Part shown: positions 51,796-62,299 of the stretch, piece after piece
Position numbering within the stretch: the first letter of the stretch is position 1
Layout: each line of letters starts with the position of its first letter
Source of the DNA: Lucinisca nassula
Taxonomy: Eukaryota; Mollusca; Bivalvia; Lucinida; Lucinidae
Length of the DNA: 64,000 nucleotides
Direction: 5' to 3'
Assembly: GCA_963580285.1 (NCBI GenBank)
Contig: OY757010.1
Span: 219,561,234 to 219,625,233 of the forward strand
Notes under the pieces: model-generated
What the model was told of the DNA's origin: nothing
Databases searched by the model: none
What the model saw: the letters and a program-made list of their open reading frames with translations, nothing else
Position numbers and translations under genes: made by a program

Positions 51796-52400
51796 CAGGC
51801 CCGAAGACTTTTCCTTTTGACGCGCCCGAATTTTTATGAATGCTGTGTGTCTTCGGGATTTGCAACTTAGTGGACCACAAACTGCCGTGCTCAGCTGTAT
51901 AGACCAGCGGTCTTGACATTTTAGAATAGAAACCAGGGGTGCTGTACTATCCAAGCAGGGAAAAGAAAGTTGCTGATCAGCCTGCATGGTTTGCTGATCT
52001 GCATCACACTGCATCACAGTTGTTCGCAAATGACAAAAACAGACCTTGAAGTTGTCATGACATGTAATGCTTTCTTTTGTGGATCTTAAAATGGCATGCA
52101 GTGAGATTCCGCTATTAAGCCTACCTAACATAGTAGGTTGCAGTTATTCTTCCTTTGTGATTTCTGCATACAGTGTGCTCTCGTCAGAGACCACCTAAGG
52201 GGCTATTCAAAAGTGGTCTTATTATAGGAATTTTACTGTATTTTCTTGTGAAATATAAATGATAGCTTTCTTTCTGCTAAACCGCATTGTTGTGCCAGTT
52301 ACAAACCCCTCGATGCGGCAGTTTTAACACGTATTTACAATGTTTTGTCTCCCTTCCGTTGTATCAAGGAGGCCAGTTGTCAGTCGAAAGAATGTGTTTA
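51796..52400. other. No recognisable gene
   Basis: A 118-codon minus-strand frame (51775-52131) has no recognisable domain. Confidence 0.4.
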
Positions 52401-52575
52401 TCAGGGGGTAAGAGCGCTGTCTCTTAATCATTAAGTATCTCACCCCTGTGGGCCCGAGCTTCACTCGGTCTCATTTGAGACGCCAAGGTCTGCATCGAAA
52501 CGACCGGTAATACGGTTATCGCCCATCTCTGAGTAACGATCGGCATGAAATAAGTGACATAAAAGAACCAAACGC
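52401..52575 (+). mobile_element. tRNA-derived SINE, second type
   Basis: Head GGGGGTAAGAGCGCTGTCTC (A-box-like) and GTGGGCCCGAGCTTCACTC (degenerate B box), body to AAGTGACATAAAAGAACC. An 8-bp repeat TGTGTTTA at 52393-52400 and 52576-52583 may be its TSD. Confidence 0.68.
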
Positions 52576-52581
52576 TGTGTT

Positions 52582-52860
52582 TAAGGGGAATGTAATTACC
52601 TCCAGGGGAGGTATGGGAACACCTCCAGGGCAGGTAACTGCTGCAAATGTATTTTTGTCTCCGATGTCAATAGGGGTCAACTCTAAAAGAAAAGAATTTG
52701 CTCCTGAGAAGCAAATTCTTTCCTTTAAGGGTAGACCCCATTTTCAGTGGGAGAAGTCTTACAGAAAAGCGAACAGGAAGTCCCGAAAGTTCACTTCCTT
52801 TGAAACATGGCGGGAAAATCTGCCAGGTGTTCACATTCTTCTTAAGTGAAGTCCTCTTCG
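52582..52860 (+). repeat. Interspersed repeat E
   Basis: AAGGGGAATGTAATTACC at the start, GGGTAGACCCCATTTTC and CAGGAAGTCCCGAAAG later; AGAATTTGCTCCTGAGAAGC forms a hairpin with CAAATTCTTT. Same family as 61400-61620. Confidence 0.65.
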
Positions 52861-53954
52861 GTGTGATGTGTTTTTGCATGAGCCCATCACGTAAACATAT
52901 CACATTTGTACTCCTCATAATACTACTTAACATACACCTGCAAAAGGTAAGTCTATCCCTCGTACAGTCGGTGAGTATTAAGTAAAGGACAAAAAAGTAA
53001 AGTGGGCAACAGCACCACTGTGGCTATCATAAAGCGAATGCAGTGTTTAATACAAAAACTTTACGTTTTCAAAAATAGACGTCGATTCCATCAGCACATT
53101 TTTGTTACTGTTTTGTATCGTCAAATGTCAGTGAGTCTATAGTAACATCAAAGCCTCCGCGTGCACAGACTGTCTTAACCCTCTGGCTCATACCGCGCGG
53201 TCAGACGTAGAATTTGATGAATTGTTAGCTCTAGCCACTTGCGATGCAGAACTGCTTCCAGTATGCCTAGATTCTGTGCAGGAGGGAGTATTCATTTTCT
53301 GTATCCGACTCCAAAGAATTTACCAAATGTGATGCTGTGGATTAAGATGCGGTCTTTAATATGGTCAAGGCGATGCTTTCAGCTATAGGCCGCCACAGCA
53401 CTAAAGCATTAGGCGACAGGCATCTACGTCTGTCGACAAGCGGATTGTTTCCAAAATTACTGCACAACTAGCGGCTATACACATGGAAAAAATGGCTCTT
53501 ACTCCTGCCTTAAATCGGCGTACTGCTGAGTAGAGCGTCACACTTGCAAAATCATTACCCGATTTTTTAACACACAACAGTATCTGAATAATTCAAAAAG
53601 CATATTGCTTCAAAAAAGTTGTGTGTAGGATCCCTAATTGTCCGACAAATTCCACGTTTTTTGGGGGGAATTTGTAGAAAAAAGTCGAGGAATGATAAAT
53701 AATGACATATTCTTGGGTGTCGAACACTTAGGAATGCTAGAGTTGTGACGTTGACTTAATGACAATATGGTAGGTATCCTTACGCAGTCTTCCGGTATTT
53801 ACGAAGTGCATCAAATACCCAGACACATGTACAACTTGAAATTGTAAAGGTTTTGAGCAAGATTTCGAGTTCAGCAATTTTATTAGAATGGAACACATAA
53901 ACCACTCCACCAAGGTCCCTAAGAGTATAAAATAGTTTATATATTTTGCATTGA
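52861..53954. other. No recognisable gene
   Basis: 53180-53520 could be the wreck of a coding sequence (short in-phase stretches such as TCDAELLPVCLDSVQEG) but I cannot name it. Confidence 0.35.
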
Positions 53955-53956
53955 AT

Positions 53957-54815
53957 AAAACGGAAGTGAAGGCAATGATCAGGAATCGATACAATTACCT
54001 CACATCTCCCATCCAAGACACCAACGGGAAAGACACACAGCCATAAAACAACATTACCATAATGAAAACGTTACAAAAAGGACAGTTTCTGTCCCACAAA
54101 ATGCCCGAACGGCTATCAAAAAAATAAACAAATATAAGCAATACATACTTGCAAAGACAAACTTTAACAATAATAAACCACAAAAGAAGGACTGCCATGG
54201 AACGGCCAGTAAAACGATTTTACTTGTAAACTTAAATCTATTTTACGTGGCCACAATCATCGCCCTCGGTTCTGTTGTGGTTTAGACAAATAATTTGCTC
54301 AGTCCGCATGAATGATTTCTACCACATCAGTGCAACATCTCCGAGTAGACTTTACAGATATGAAACATCGATGATGACTCGACAGCATGAATAAATCTGA
54401 AATGTTATAGCAAAAGGGCCCCACCAGAGACAAAGCATCAGACGCCAACCGATATTAAAATTTTGTAAGAACGTCTTTAGGCTGGAACCGCCATAGAGTC
54501 TGAAATCCGACCCGCCTGCGTGCAGTTAAAGAGGGCGCATGGTCATGAACCGTACCATTCATGCAGTCTGTCGTATAACATTTATGTTGTACCCAATATT
54601 GAAGAATGTTTTTTTTACGCAATTTTACGCAACTGTGTAATGAAACCATTAAAAGCATTCATTTTTTCTGAATATATATATCTAAATCATCATAAAATTC
54701 AGGTTCCGATAGGCCTTTTTGCAGCAACATTGATTTGGAAATTAAATCGAAATGACGTCTATAAAACTCAGAAAAAGCTTTGCGAAGTTTATGATACCGA
54801 TAACCCTGATTTAGA
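53957..54815 (-). pseudogene. PLE copy: RT C-terminal fragment plus full 3' UTR
   Basis: Minus strand opens at AAATCAGGGTTATCGG (as 13602 in the RT ORF), continues through the YRYHK..FYRR and GLSEPEFY regions with indels, the SDS-TAP C-terminus near 54500, the 3' UTR (TTTTACGTGGCCACAATCAT reversed) and the terminus CTTCACTTCCGTTTTA at 53957. It sits directly downstream of another PLE copy in the same orientation, head to tail. The ORF is broken. Confidence 0.83.
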
Positions 54816-54821
54816 ATAAAA

Positions 54822-55470
54822 AAGAAAAAGAGGCAATGATCAGGAATCGATACAATTAACCCACAGCCCCCACCAGAGACACCATAGGGAAAGAAACACA
54901 AACATGAAGCAACAGACCCTAATGGAAACACCAACAGCGGAAAGCCAAAAGGACAGTTACTTTCCCACAAAATGGCTAAAAGGCTATACAAAATAAAATA
55001 ATATAAGCGACACAAACAGCCAAAGACAAACCATAGAAAAAATAAACCGCGACAGAAGAACCGCCTTGGAACGGTCAGCGGAAACGAATTCCACTGGGGG
55101 GCTTAAATCGATTTTACGTGGCCACAATCCTCGCCCTTACTTCCGTCGCGATTAAGAAAAATAATTTGTTCAGTCCGCATGAAGGCCTCCTAACTCAACA
55201 GTGCAACATCTCCGTGAACACAAAAATCAAACAGCCACAGAGATGAAACAACGGTGAGGACTCGACAGCAAGAAACAGCATAAATGCTGGAGCAAAAGAA
55301 AACTAACAGTTAGACTCCAATGGGCACGACCAGAGACAGAGCATTAGGTACCAACCAACATAAGCCTTTACGGTAGAGTTTAACAGTGAATAATTTATTA
55401 CCAGTGTTTAAGTCAGTTACATGACTAGACACTTTGGGAAACCGAATTAAATGCGATATATAAACAGCGT
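54822..55470 (-). pseudogene. PLE copy with internal deletion, upstream in head-to-tail pair
   Basis: Minus strand: RT codons as 13490-13592 (NAVYISHLIRF...VTDLNT), then a deletion of about 355 bp, rejoining at CGTAAAGGCTTATG, then the complete 3' UTR and terminal block to about 54822. Its last bases are CTCTTTTTCTTTTTTATT. The next PLE copy begins at once. Confidence 0.83.
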
Positions 55471-56242
55471 TGGATGCCGCACGTGGAGTCTTCCGTCCTG
55501 TATATTTCAGTAGTCCATATCGAAAGGTAGGTCGTGTTATGTTTAGAAAACAAAAATGACGGTTTTTTTTAATGAAGACCATGATCAGACGTCGTATTCT
55601 TTGGCGTCTGATATGGAACTTGACGTTTTGAAAATAGTGGAAGCCCTGGTGAAACGCCGGGTTCTCCGTTGTCTAATTTGGGTCTGCACCTCACATCAGT
55701 GACCCGTTTTGGTTGACCCGCATATACAGGCGTTGCAAGGGACAACTTTTATGTCTGCAATCATACAAAACAATATATAAAACTGCTAGCAACTGACATC
55801 AAAACTGTCATAAACTCTGACAAAAGCAAGTGATAACGTCTTATCGTCCTTGCTAAAATAGAATTTGAAAGCTCCAGCAAGTGACAACTATGATATTGGT
55901 TTTGTTCAAAGCTTCAGAATGACATGGAATAAATCAACTTTATTTCCCAAAGGAGGATTTGACTGATTATATCGAAAAGATGATGAATAGAACGTCCTGT
56001 GTTGGAATGAATTTACAATAGTTTGGAATATTTGGAAATACAATCATATCCATAGGAGTATATTTAAGAATAAGTGATCAGGTTTTGCCAACTGAATACT
56101 TAATTGACAAGTAGGATAGCCTTTGAAATACTGAGGTTGTGGGGTCGGCACTAGTTTCCAGAATTTACAATTTACATTTCCAAATAAGACTAGAAGGAAG
56201 GCAAAGGTTAAGGCCTCTGGAAATGAATACCTGCTAGGATGT
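55471..56242. other. Mostly unassigned; decayed hairpin at 55575-55700
   Basis: CATGATCAGACGTCGTATTC and TTGGCGTCTGATATGG recall the CAAACAGTGTAGA hairpin family. No gene. Confidence 0.45.
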
Positions 56243-56350
56243 TGAACGACTGACTGCATGCCTTGTTTTAAACCCCAATTCTTGGTTAATGAACATGTTT
56301 TCCTGATGGCGGGTAGAATCTCAGACTCTGGGACGGCTCCGACCAAAACC
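56243..56350 (+). pseudogene. PLE RT C-terminal scrap, diverged lineage
   Basis: GACTGACTGCATGCCTTG and codons for GRISDSGTAPT align with 13850-13953 (the NPITVGNF..SDSMTAPT region). Broken frame. The antisense 133-codon frame here is a shadow. Confidence 0.6.
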
Positions 56351-56354
56351 TTAC

Positions 56355-56465
56355 ACAAGATGTCAACCCTTATCCTGCTGAGAACGAAAATCCCTACTTT
56401 GCAAACAGCGTAGATCCAGATCAGCCATCTGACCAGGATCTGCACTGTTTGACATTAACTATAGG
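56355..56465. mobile_element. piggyBac-like hairpin MITE, degenerate
   Basis: CAACCCTTATCCTGCTGAGA at the left, AACAGCGTAGATCCAGATC with GATCTGCACTGTTTGACATT. Right TTAA lost. Confidence 0.6.
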
Positions 56466-56744
56466 AATTTGCAGAATAAATTACATCGAGCAATCGGATT
56501 GGTTCAAAGTCAGAAATGGGTGAAGCTATATGTATTATTCAGCTGGATGAGGGATAAGTGTCTGATCTTGTTTCGGGTGATTCTAATACGGGTTTTCTTC
56601 AGCTATGGCTATCAGTATTTTGGCTGCTCACAAGGTGAAGGTCACAGAAGGTGTTCCCATTCCCCATAAGTCATGTCGTTATTTTTATTTCTTTCATATT
56701 ACATGTATTCTAATCACATCGTCGGGAAACAGAGAGCTTTTGTT

Positions 56745-59700
56745 TGCTCTTCATCTTGGTGCCATTGTCAGCCAGTGTTCTGTAAGTGCGGCACTTTATC
56801 TTGGTGCCATGGCCAGCCTTTTTGCGATCGTGGCACTTCCGTCTGGTGTAATTGGTAGCCTTGTTCTATGATTGTGGCTATTCCTGCCATTGGTAAACCG
56901 TGTTCTGTAATTTTGTAAATTCCTCTTGTTATCATAAGTAACCTGGTGTTCTAAGATTACGGTACTTCCTTTTAGTGCCATTTCTAGTCTGTGTTCTCTG
57001 ATTGTGGCAGTTACCTTTGGATTTATTGGTAGCCTTGTTCTATGATTGTTGCTCGACCGTCTGGTGTTATTGGTAGCCTGTGTTCTATAACTATGGCACT
57101 TCTTCTTGGTGTCATTCGTAGCCTGTGTACAGTGAATATGGTACACTCCCCTAGTGTTCTTGGTAGCATGTTTACTGTGATTATGGCACTTCCCCTCGGT
57201 GTCATTCGTAGCCTGTGTACTGTGATTATGGCACTTCCTCTTGGTGACATTGGTGCCTGAGTCCTGTGATTGTGGCTCTCTCTTTTGGTGTCGTTGTCAG
57301 CCTATGTTCTGAGATTGTGCCCCTTCCTCTTGATTTCATTGGTAGCCTGTGTTTTGTGATTGTGCACTTCCTATTGGGACCAATGGTACCCTATAATCTA
57401 TGATTATGGCACTTCCTCTTCGTGTCAATGGTAGCCAATGTTCTTTTATAATGACACTTCCGCTTGGCGTCATTCTAAGCCTGTGTTCTGTGACTTCGGA
57501 CCTTCCTCTTAGTGTCATTGGTACCCCGTATTCTATGATGATGGCACTTTCTCATGGTGCCATTCGTAGTGTGTGGTCTGTGATTATGACACTTCCGCTT
57601 GGTGCCATTCTTAGCTCGTGTTCTGTGATTGTGGCACCTCCTCTTGGTGTCATTGGTAGCCTGTGGTCTGTGATTGTGGCATTTCCTCTTGGTGTCATTG
57701 GTAGCCTGTGTTCTGTGATTGTGGCACTTCCTCTTGGTGCCATTCGTAGTGTGTGGTCTGTGATTATGACACTTCCGCTTGGTGCCATTCTTAGCTCGTG
57801 TTCTGTGATTGTGGCACCTTCTCTTGGTGTCATTGGTAGCCTGTGGTCTGTGATTGTGGCATTTCCTCTTAGTGTCATTGGTACCCCGTATTCTGTGATT
57901 ATGGCACTTCCTCTTGGTGCCATTCGTAGTGTGTGGTCTGTGATTATGACACTTCCGCTTGGTGCCATTCTTAGCTCGTGTTCTTCGATTGTGGCACCTC
58001 CTCTTGGTGTCATTGGTAGCCTGTGGTCTGTGATTGTGGCATTTCCTCTTGGTGTCATTGGTAGCCTGTGTTCTGTGATTGTGGCACTTCCTCTTGATGT
58101 CAATGGTAGTATGTATTCTGTGATTGTGGCTCTTCCTCTTTGTGTCATTGGTAGCCTGTGTTCTGTGACTGAGGTGCTTCCTCTTGGTGCCATTGGTAGC
58201 TTGTGTTCTATGATTATGACACTTCCGCTAAGTGCCATTCTTAGCTCGTGTTCTGTGATTGTGGCACCTCCATTTGGTGCCATTGGTAGCCTGTGGTCAG
58301 AAAATGTGGCCCTTCCTCTTGATGTCATTGGTGGAATGTGTTCTGTGATTGTTGCACATCCTCTTGATGTCATTGGTTGTCTGTATTCTATAATTGTGGC
58401 CCTTCCTCTTGGTGTCATTGGTAGCCTGTGTTCTGTGATTGTGGTGCTTCCTCTTGTCGTCATTGGTAGCCTCTGTTCTGTGATTGTTGCACATCCTCTT
58501 GGTGTCATTGGTAGCATGTGTTCTGTGATTGTTGCATTTCCTCTTGGCGTCATTGGTAGCCTGTGTTCTGTGATTGTTGCACTTCCTCATGGTGTCATTG
58601 GCAGCCTGTGTTCTGTGATTGTTGCACTTCCTCGTGGTGTCATTGGCAGCCTGTGTTCTATGATTGTGGTGCTTCCTCTTAGTGTTATTTATAATATGTA
58701 ATCTCTGATAGTCGAACTTCGTCAAGGTGTCATTGGTTGCCTGTTTTCTATTATTGTTGCACTACCTCTTGTTGTGACTGGTAGCCTGTGGCATTTCCTC
58801 TATGTGATATTGTTAGCCTGAGTTCTGTGATTGTGGCACTTTCTCATGGTGTCAATGGTAGCCTGTGTTCTGTGATCGTTGCACTTCTTCTTGGTGCAAT
58901 TGGTAGCATGTGTTCTATGATTATGGCACTTCCTCTTGGTGTCATTGGTAACCTGTGTTCTGAGATTATGGCACTTCCTCTTGGTGTCACTGTGTACTGT
59001 TACCCTTGGAGTTATTGGTAGCCTTGTTCTATGATAGTGGCTCTTCCTTCCATTGGTAACCTGTGTTATGTAATTGTGGTACTTCCTCATGGTATCATAA
59101 GTAACCTGTGTTCTAAGATTATGGCACTTCCTCTTAGTGCCATTTCTAGTTTGTGTTCTCTGATGTGGAAGTTACCTTTGGATTTATTGATAGCCTTGTT
59201 CTATGATTATTGCTCGACCGTCTGATGTTATTGGTAGCCGTGTGTATGGCTGTGGCGCTTCCTCCTTGTGTCGTTAGTAGCCTGTGTACTGTGATCATGG
59301 CACTTCCTCTTGGTGTCATTCGTAGCCTGTGTACTGTGAATATGGCATTTTCTCTTGGTGTTATTCGTAGCGTGTGTACTGTGATTATGGCACTTACTCT
59401 TGGTTTCATTCGTAGCCTGTGTACTGTGAGCATGGCATTTCCTCTTGGTGTCATTCGTAGCGTATGTATTGTGATTCTGGCACTTCCTGTTTGTGCCATT
59501 GGTAGCCTGAGTCCTGTGATTATGGCTCTTTGTTTTGGAGTCATTGTTAGCCTGTGTTCTGATATTGTGTCATTTCCTCTTGGTGTCATTGGTAGCCTGT
59601 GTTTTGTGATTGTGGCACTTCCTATTGGTGCCATTGGTACCCCATATTCTATGAATATGGCACTTCCTATTGGGGTCAATGGTAGCCTTTGCTCTAATAT

Positions 59701-61072
59701 AATGACATTTCCCCTTACGCCATTAGTAGCCTGTGTTCTGTGATTATGGCACTTCCTCTTGGTACCATCCGTAGTGTGTGGCCAATGATTATGGCCTTTT
59801 CCCTCGGTGCCATTGGTAGCCTGTGTTTTGTGATTGTGGCACTTCCTATTGGTGCCATTTGTTCCCTATGTTCTATGAATATGGCACTTCCTATTGGTGT
59901 CAATGGTAGCCTGTATTCTAATATAATGACACTTCCGCTTGGCGCCATTCGTTGCAGTGTTCTGTGATTGTGGCACTTCCTCTTAGTGTCATCGTTACCC
60001 CGTATTCTATGATGATGGCACTTTCTCATGGTGCCATTCGTAGTGTGTGGTCTATGATTATGGCACCTCCTCTTGGTGCCATTCGTAGTGTGTGGTCTGT
60101 GATTATGGCCTTTCCTCTTGGTGCAATTCGTAGTGTGTGGTCTATGATTATGGCACTTCCTCTTTGTGTCATTCGTAGTGTGTGGTCTATGATTATGGCA
60201 CTTTCTCTTGGTGCAGTTGGTAGCTTGTGTTCTATGATTATGACACTTCCGCTTGGTGCCATTCGTAGCCTGTGGTCTGTGATTGTGGCCCTTCCTCTTG
60301 GCGTCATTGGTAGCCTGAGTTCTGTGATTGTTGCACTTCCTCTTGGTGTTATTTGTAATCTCTGTTCTCTGATTGTGGCACTTCGTCAAGGTGTCATTTG
60401 TAGCCTGTTTTCTATTATTGTTGCACTTCCTCTTGGTGTGATTGGTAGCTCGTGGCATATCCTCTATGTGAGATTGTCAGCCTGAGTTCTGTGATTGTGG
60501 CACTTCCTCATGGTGTCATTGGTAGCCTTAGTTCTATGACTGTGGCATTTCCTCTTAATGCCATTTCTAGTCTGTGTTCCCTGATTGTGGCTTACCCTTA
60601 AAGTTATTGGTAGCCGTGTTCTTTGATTGTGGCTCTTCCTCTTAGTACAATTAACAGCTTCTTGGTGCAATTGGTAGCATGCGTTCTATGTTTATTGCAC
60701 TTCCTCTTAGTGTCATTGGTAGCCTGTGCTCTAAGATTATGGCACTTCGTCTAAGTGCCATTTCTAGTCTGTGTTCCCTGAGTTCTGTAATTGTGAAATT
60801 TCCTCTTGGTGCCATTGGTAGCCTGTGTTCTGTGATTGTGGCACCTGCTCTTCGTGCCATTGGTAGGCTTGCTGTATGATTGTGGCACTTCCTCTTCGTG
60901 CTAATGGGCTGCCTCTGTTTTGTAATTGTAGCACTTCGTCCTAGTGCCATGGGCTGTCTGTGTTCTGTGATTATGGCACTTCCTCTTGGTGCCATTGGCT
61001 ACCTGTGTTGTGTGATTATGACACTTCCTCTTTGTGCCATGGACTGCCTCTGTTCTGTGGTTGTGGCACTTT
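56745..61072 (+). repeat. 45-bp satellite array, about 95 units
   Basis: The consensus unit is GGTAGCCTGTGTTCTGTGAT followed by TGTGGCACTTCCTCTTGGTG and TCATT (45 bp). Because 45 is a multiple of 3, frames stay open through many units on both strands: plus VIVALPLGVIGSLCS, minus MTPRGNATITEHRLP or NDTKRKCHNHRTQAT. The longest are 57400-58701 (+, 433 codons), 57552-58553 (-, 333) and 59715-60458 (-, 247). Indels of a few bases shift phase at several places, which argues against one long gene. A 180-bp higher-order unit repeats at 57541-58080, and 56990-57200 recurs at 59150-59360. Confidence 0.95.
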
Positions 61073-61399
61073 TTAGTCATTTTAGCTTTTTACAGTACAG
61101 TACGCTTTTTCGATATATACACTCGGACAAAAAATCGGTGTTGTATGTCCGGCAACTTGTTCCATCGCTTCCGTTGCAAATTTGTATATTTGTAAATATT
61201 GATATCTATTATCAAATTTAATGTTACAGTAGTGTCAGTTAGAGATTTCCAGCTTCCGTATAATTTTTAAGTTGTCATGAAACCACTTTTCTTGAAGCTC
61301 CTGAAAACTCTATTTCAGACGGCCGAACTTGTTTTATATCAAATCTTTTTGTAGAAGCTTGTTTGTAAAGCAAAAGGAATGGAAATTTGCTTATACTTT
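61073..61399. other. No recognisable feature
   Basis: Unique-looking AT-rich flank of the satellite. Confidence 0.45.
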
Positions 61400-61620
61400 A
61401 AGGGGAATATATACCCCTTCATGGGAGGCCCTTCCTTCAAAAATATTTTGTCTCCCATTTCAACAGGAATCAACTCTTAAAGGACAGAAGTTACTCTGGA
61501 GGAGCAAATCTTTTCCTTTAAGAGTAGACCCCCTTTTCTGTGGAACAGAGTTTATAAAAAGCAAACAGGACGTCCCGAAAATCGTCTCCCTTTGAAAAAC
61601 TAACGAAAATGTCTGGAGTA
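61400..61620 (+). repeat. Interspersed repeat E
   Basis: AAGGGGAATATATACCCC, then AGAGTAGACCCCCTTTTC and CAGGACGTCCCGAAAATC; same order as 52582-52860. Confidence 0.65.
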
Positions 61621-61689
61621 TCGGCGGCCTCGCTGACTCAGTCGGATGTCCGTCTGACCGGTGATCAGGAGGTTGCAGGTTTGCTTTGG

Positions 61690-61745
61690 TGTCTGGATGT
61701 ATTGATTGTATCGATTCCTGATCACTACCTTCACGTCTATTTTGA
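61690..61745 (+). mobile_element. Very short PLE 3' end
   Basis: TTGATTGTATCGATTCCTGA to CACGTCTATTTTG; only the last ~50 bp of the family. Confidence 0.7.
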
Positions 61746-62299
61746 TCTCCAACGAGTCGGAAACATTCCTTCGTGGAGACGGATCATTAAATCTTTTCGA
61801 CGGCTATTCTCCCTTCAGCAAATTGCAAACAGGGGCAGTGCCAGTTCCCGGAGAAACTGGTAAACCGCTTATGTAAACAGCGTTTACTTCGCCGCTAAAC
61901 CCTAAAGGGACTTGTACGAAAGAGACATAATATAAAATACACAGATTACTAATGACAGCGATGCTTTATCTTTGTCCGGTGTATACAAAACGCATGGCTA
62001 TGTACTGTTTGTTTATCATCATTCAAGCGCGGCTATACTGCTATAGTAAATCAATGACCATTGAGAGGTCAAAAATCAAGCGTGATGAGACTATACTTCT
62101 GGTAATGAATTTTAAAAATATGGTGTTTGTACAAATTCGGACTGTTACGATTACATGTATATCTGGTAACAGTAAATACAAAATTAAGAATAGAATTGTA
62201 ACTATCGACCAATGTAAAACACCAGCAAAAGGTGACTTACCTATACAAAATTAAAAGTTCTGCCCCGTCTAACTGCGTTTTGAAAGGCTGTAATGTATA
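61746..62299. other. No recognisable feature
   Basis: Short frames only. Confidence 0.4.

Noticed and set aside
51775..52131. 118-codon minus-strand ORF as a gene
   Set aside because: No recognisable domain, overlaps a degenerate hairpin element, no supporting context.
56044..56445. 133-codon minus-strand ORF
   Set aside because: Its middle is antisense to a PLE RT C-terminal fragment.
57400..58701. 433-codon plus-strand ORF in the satellite as a real membrane-protein gene
   Set aside because: It is wholly made of 45-bp repeats, equally long frames exist on the other strand, and indels shift phase in neighbouring units.
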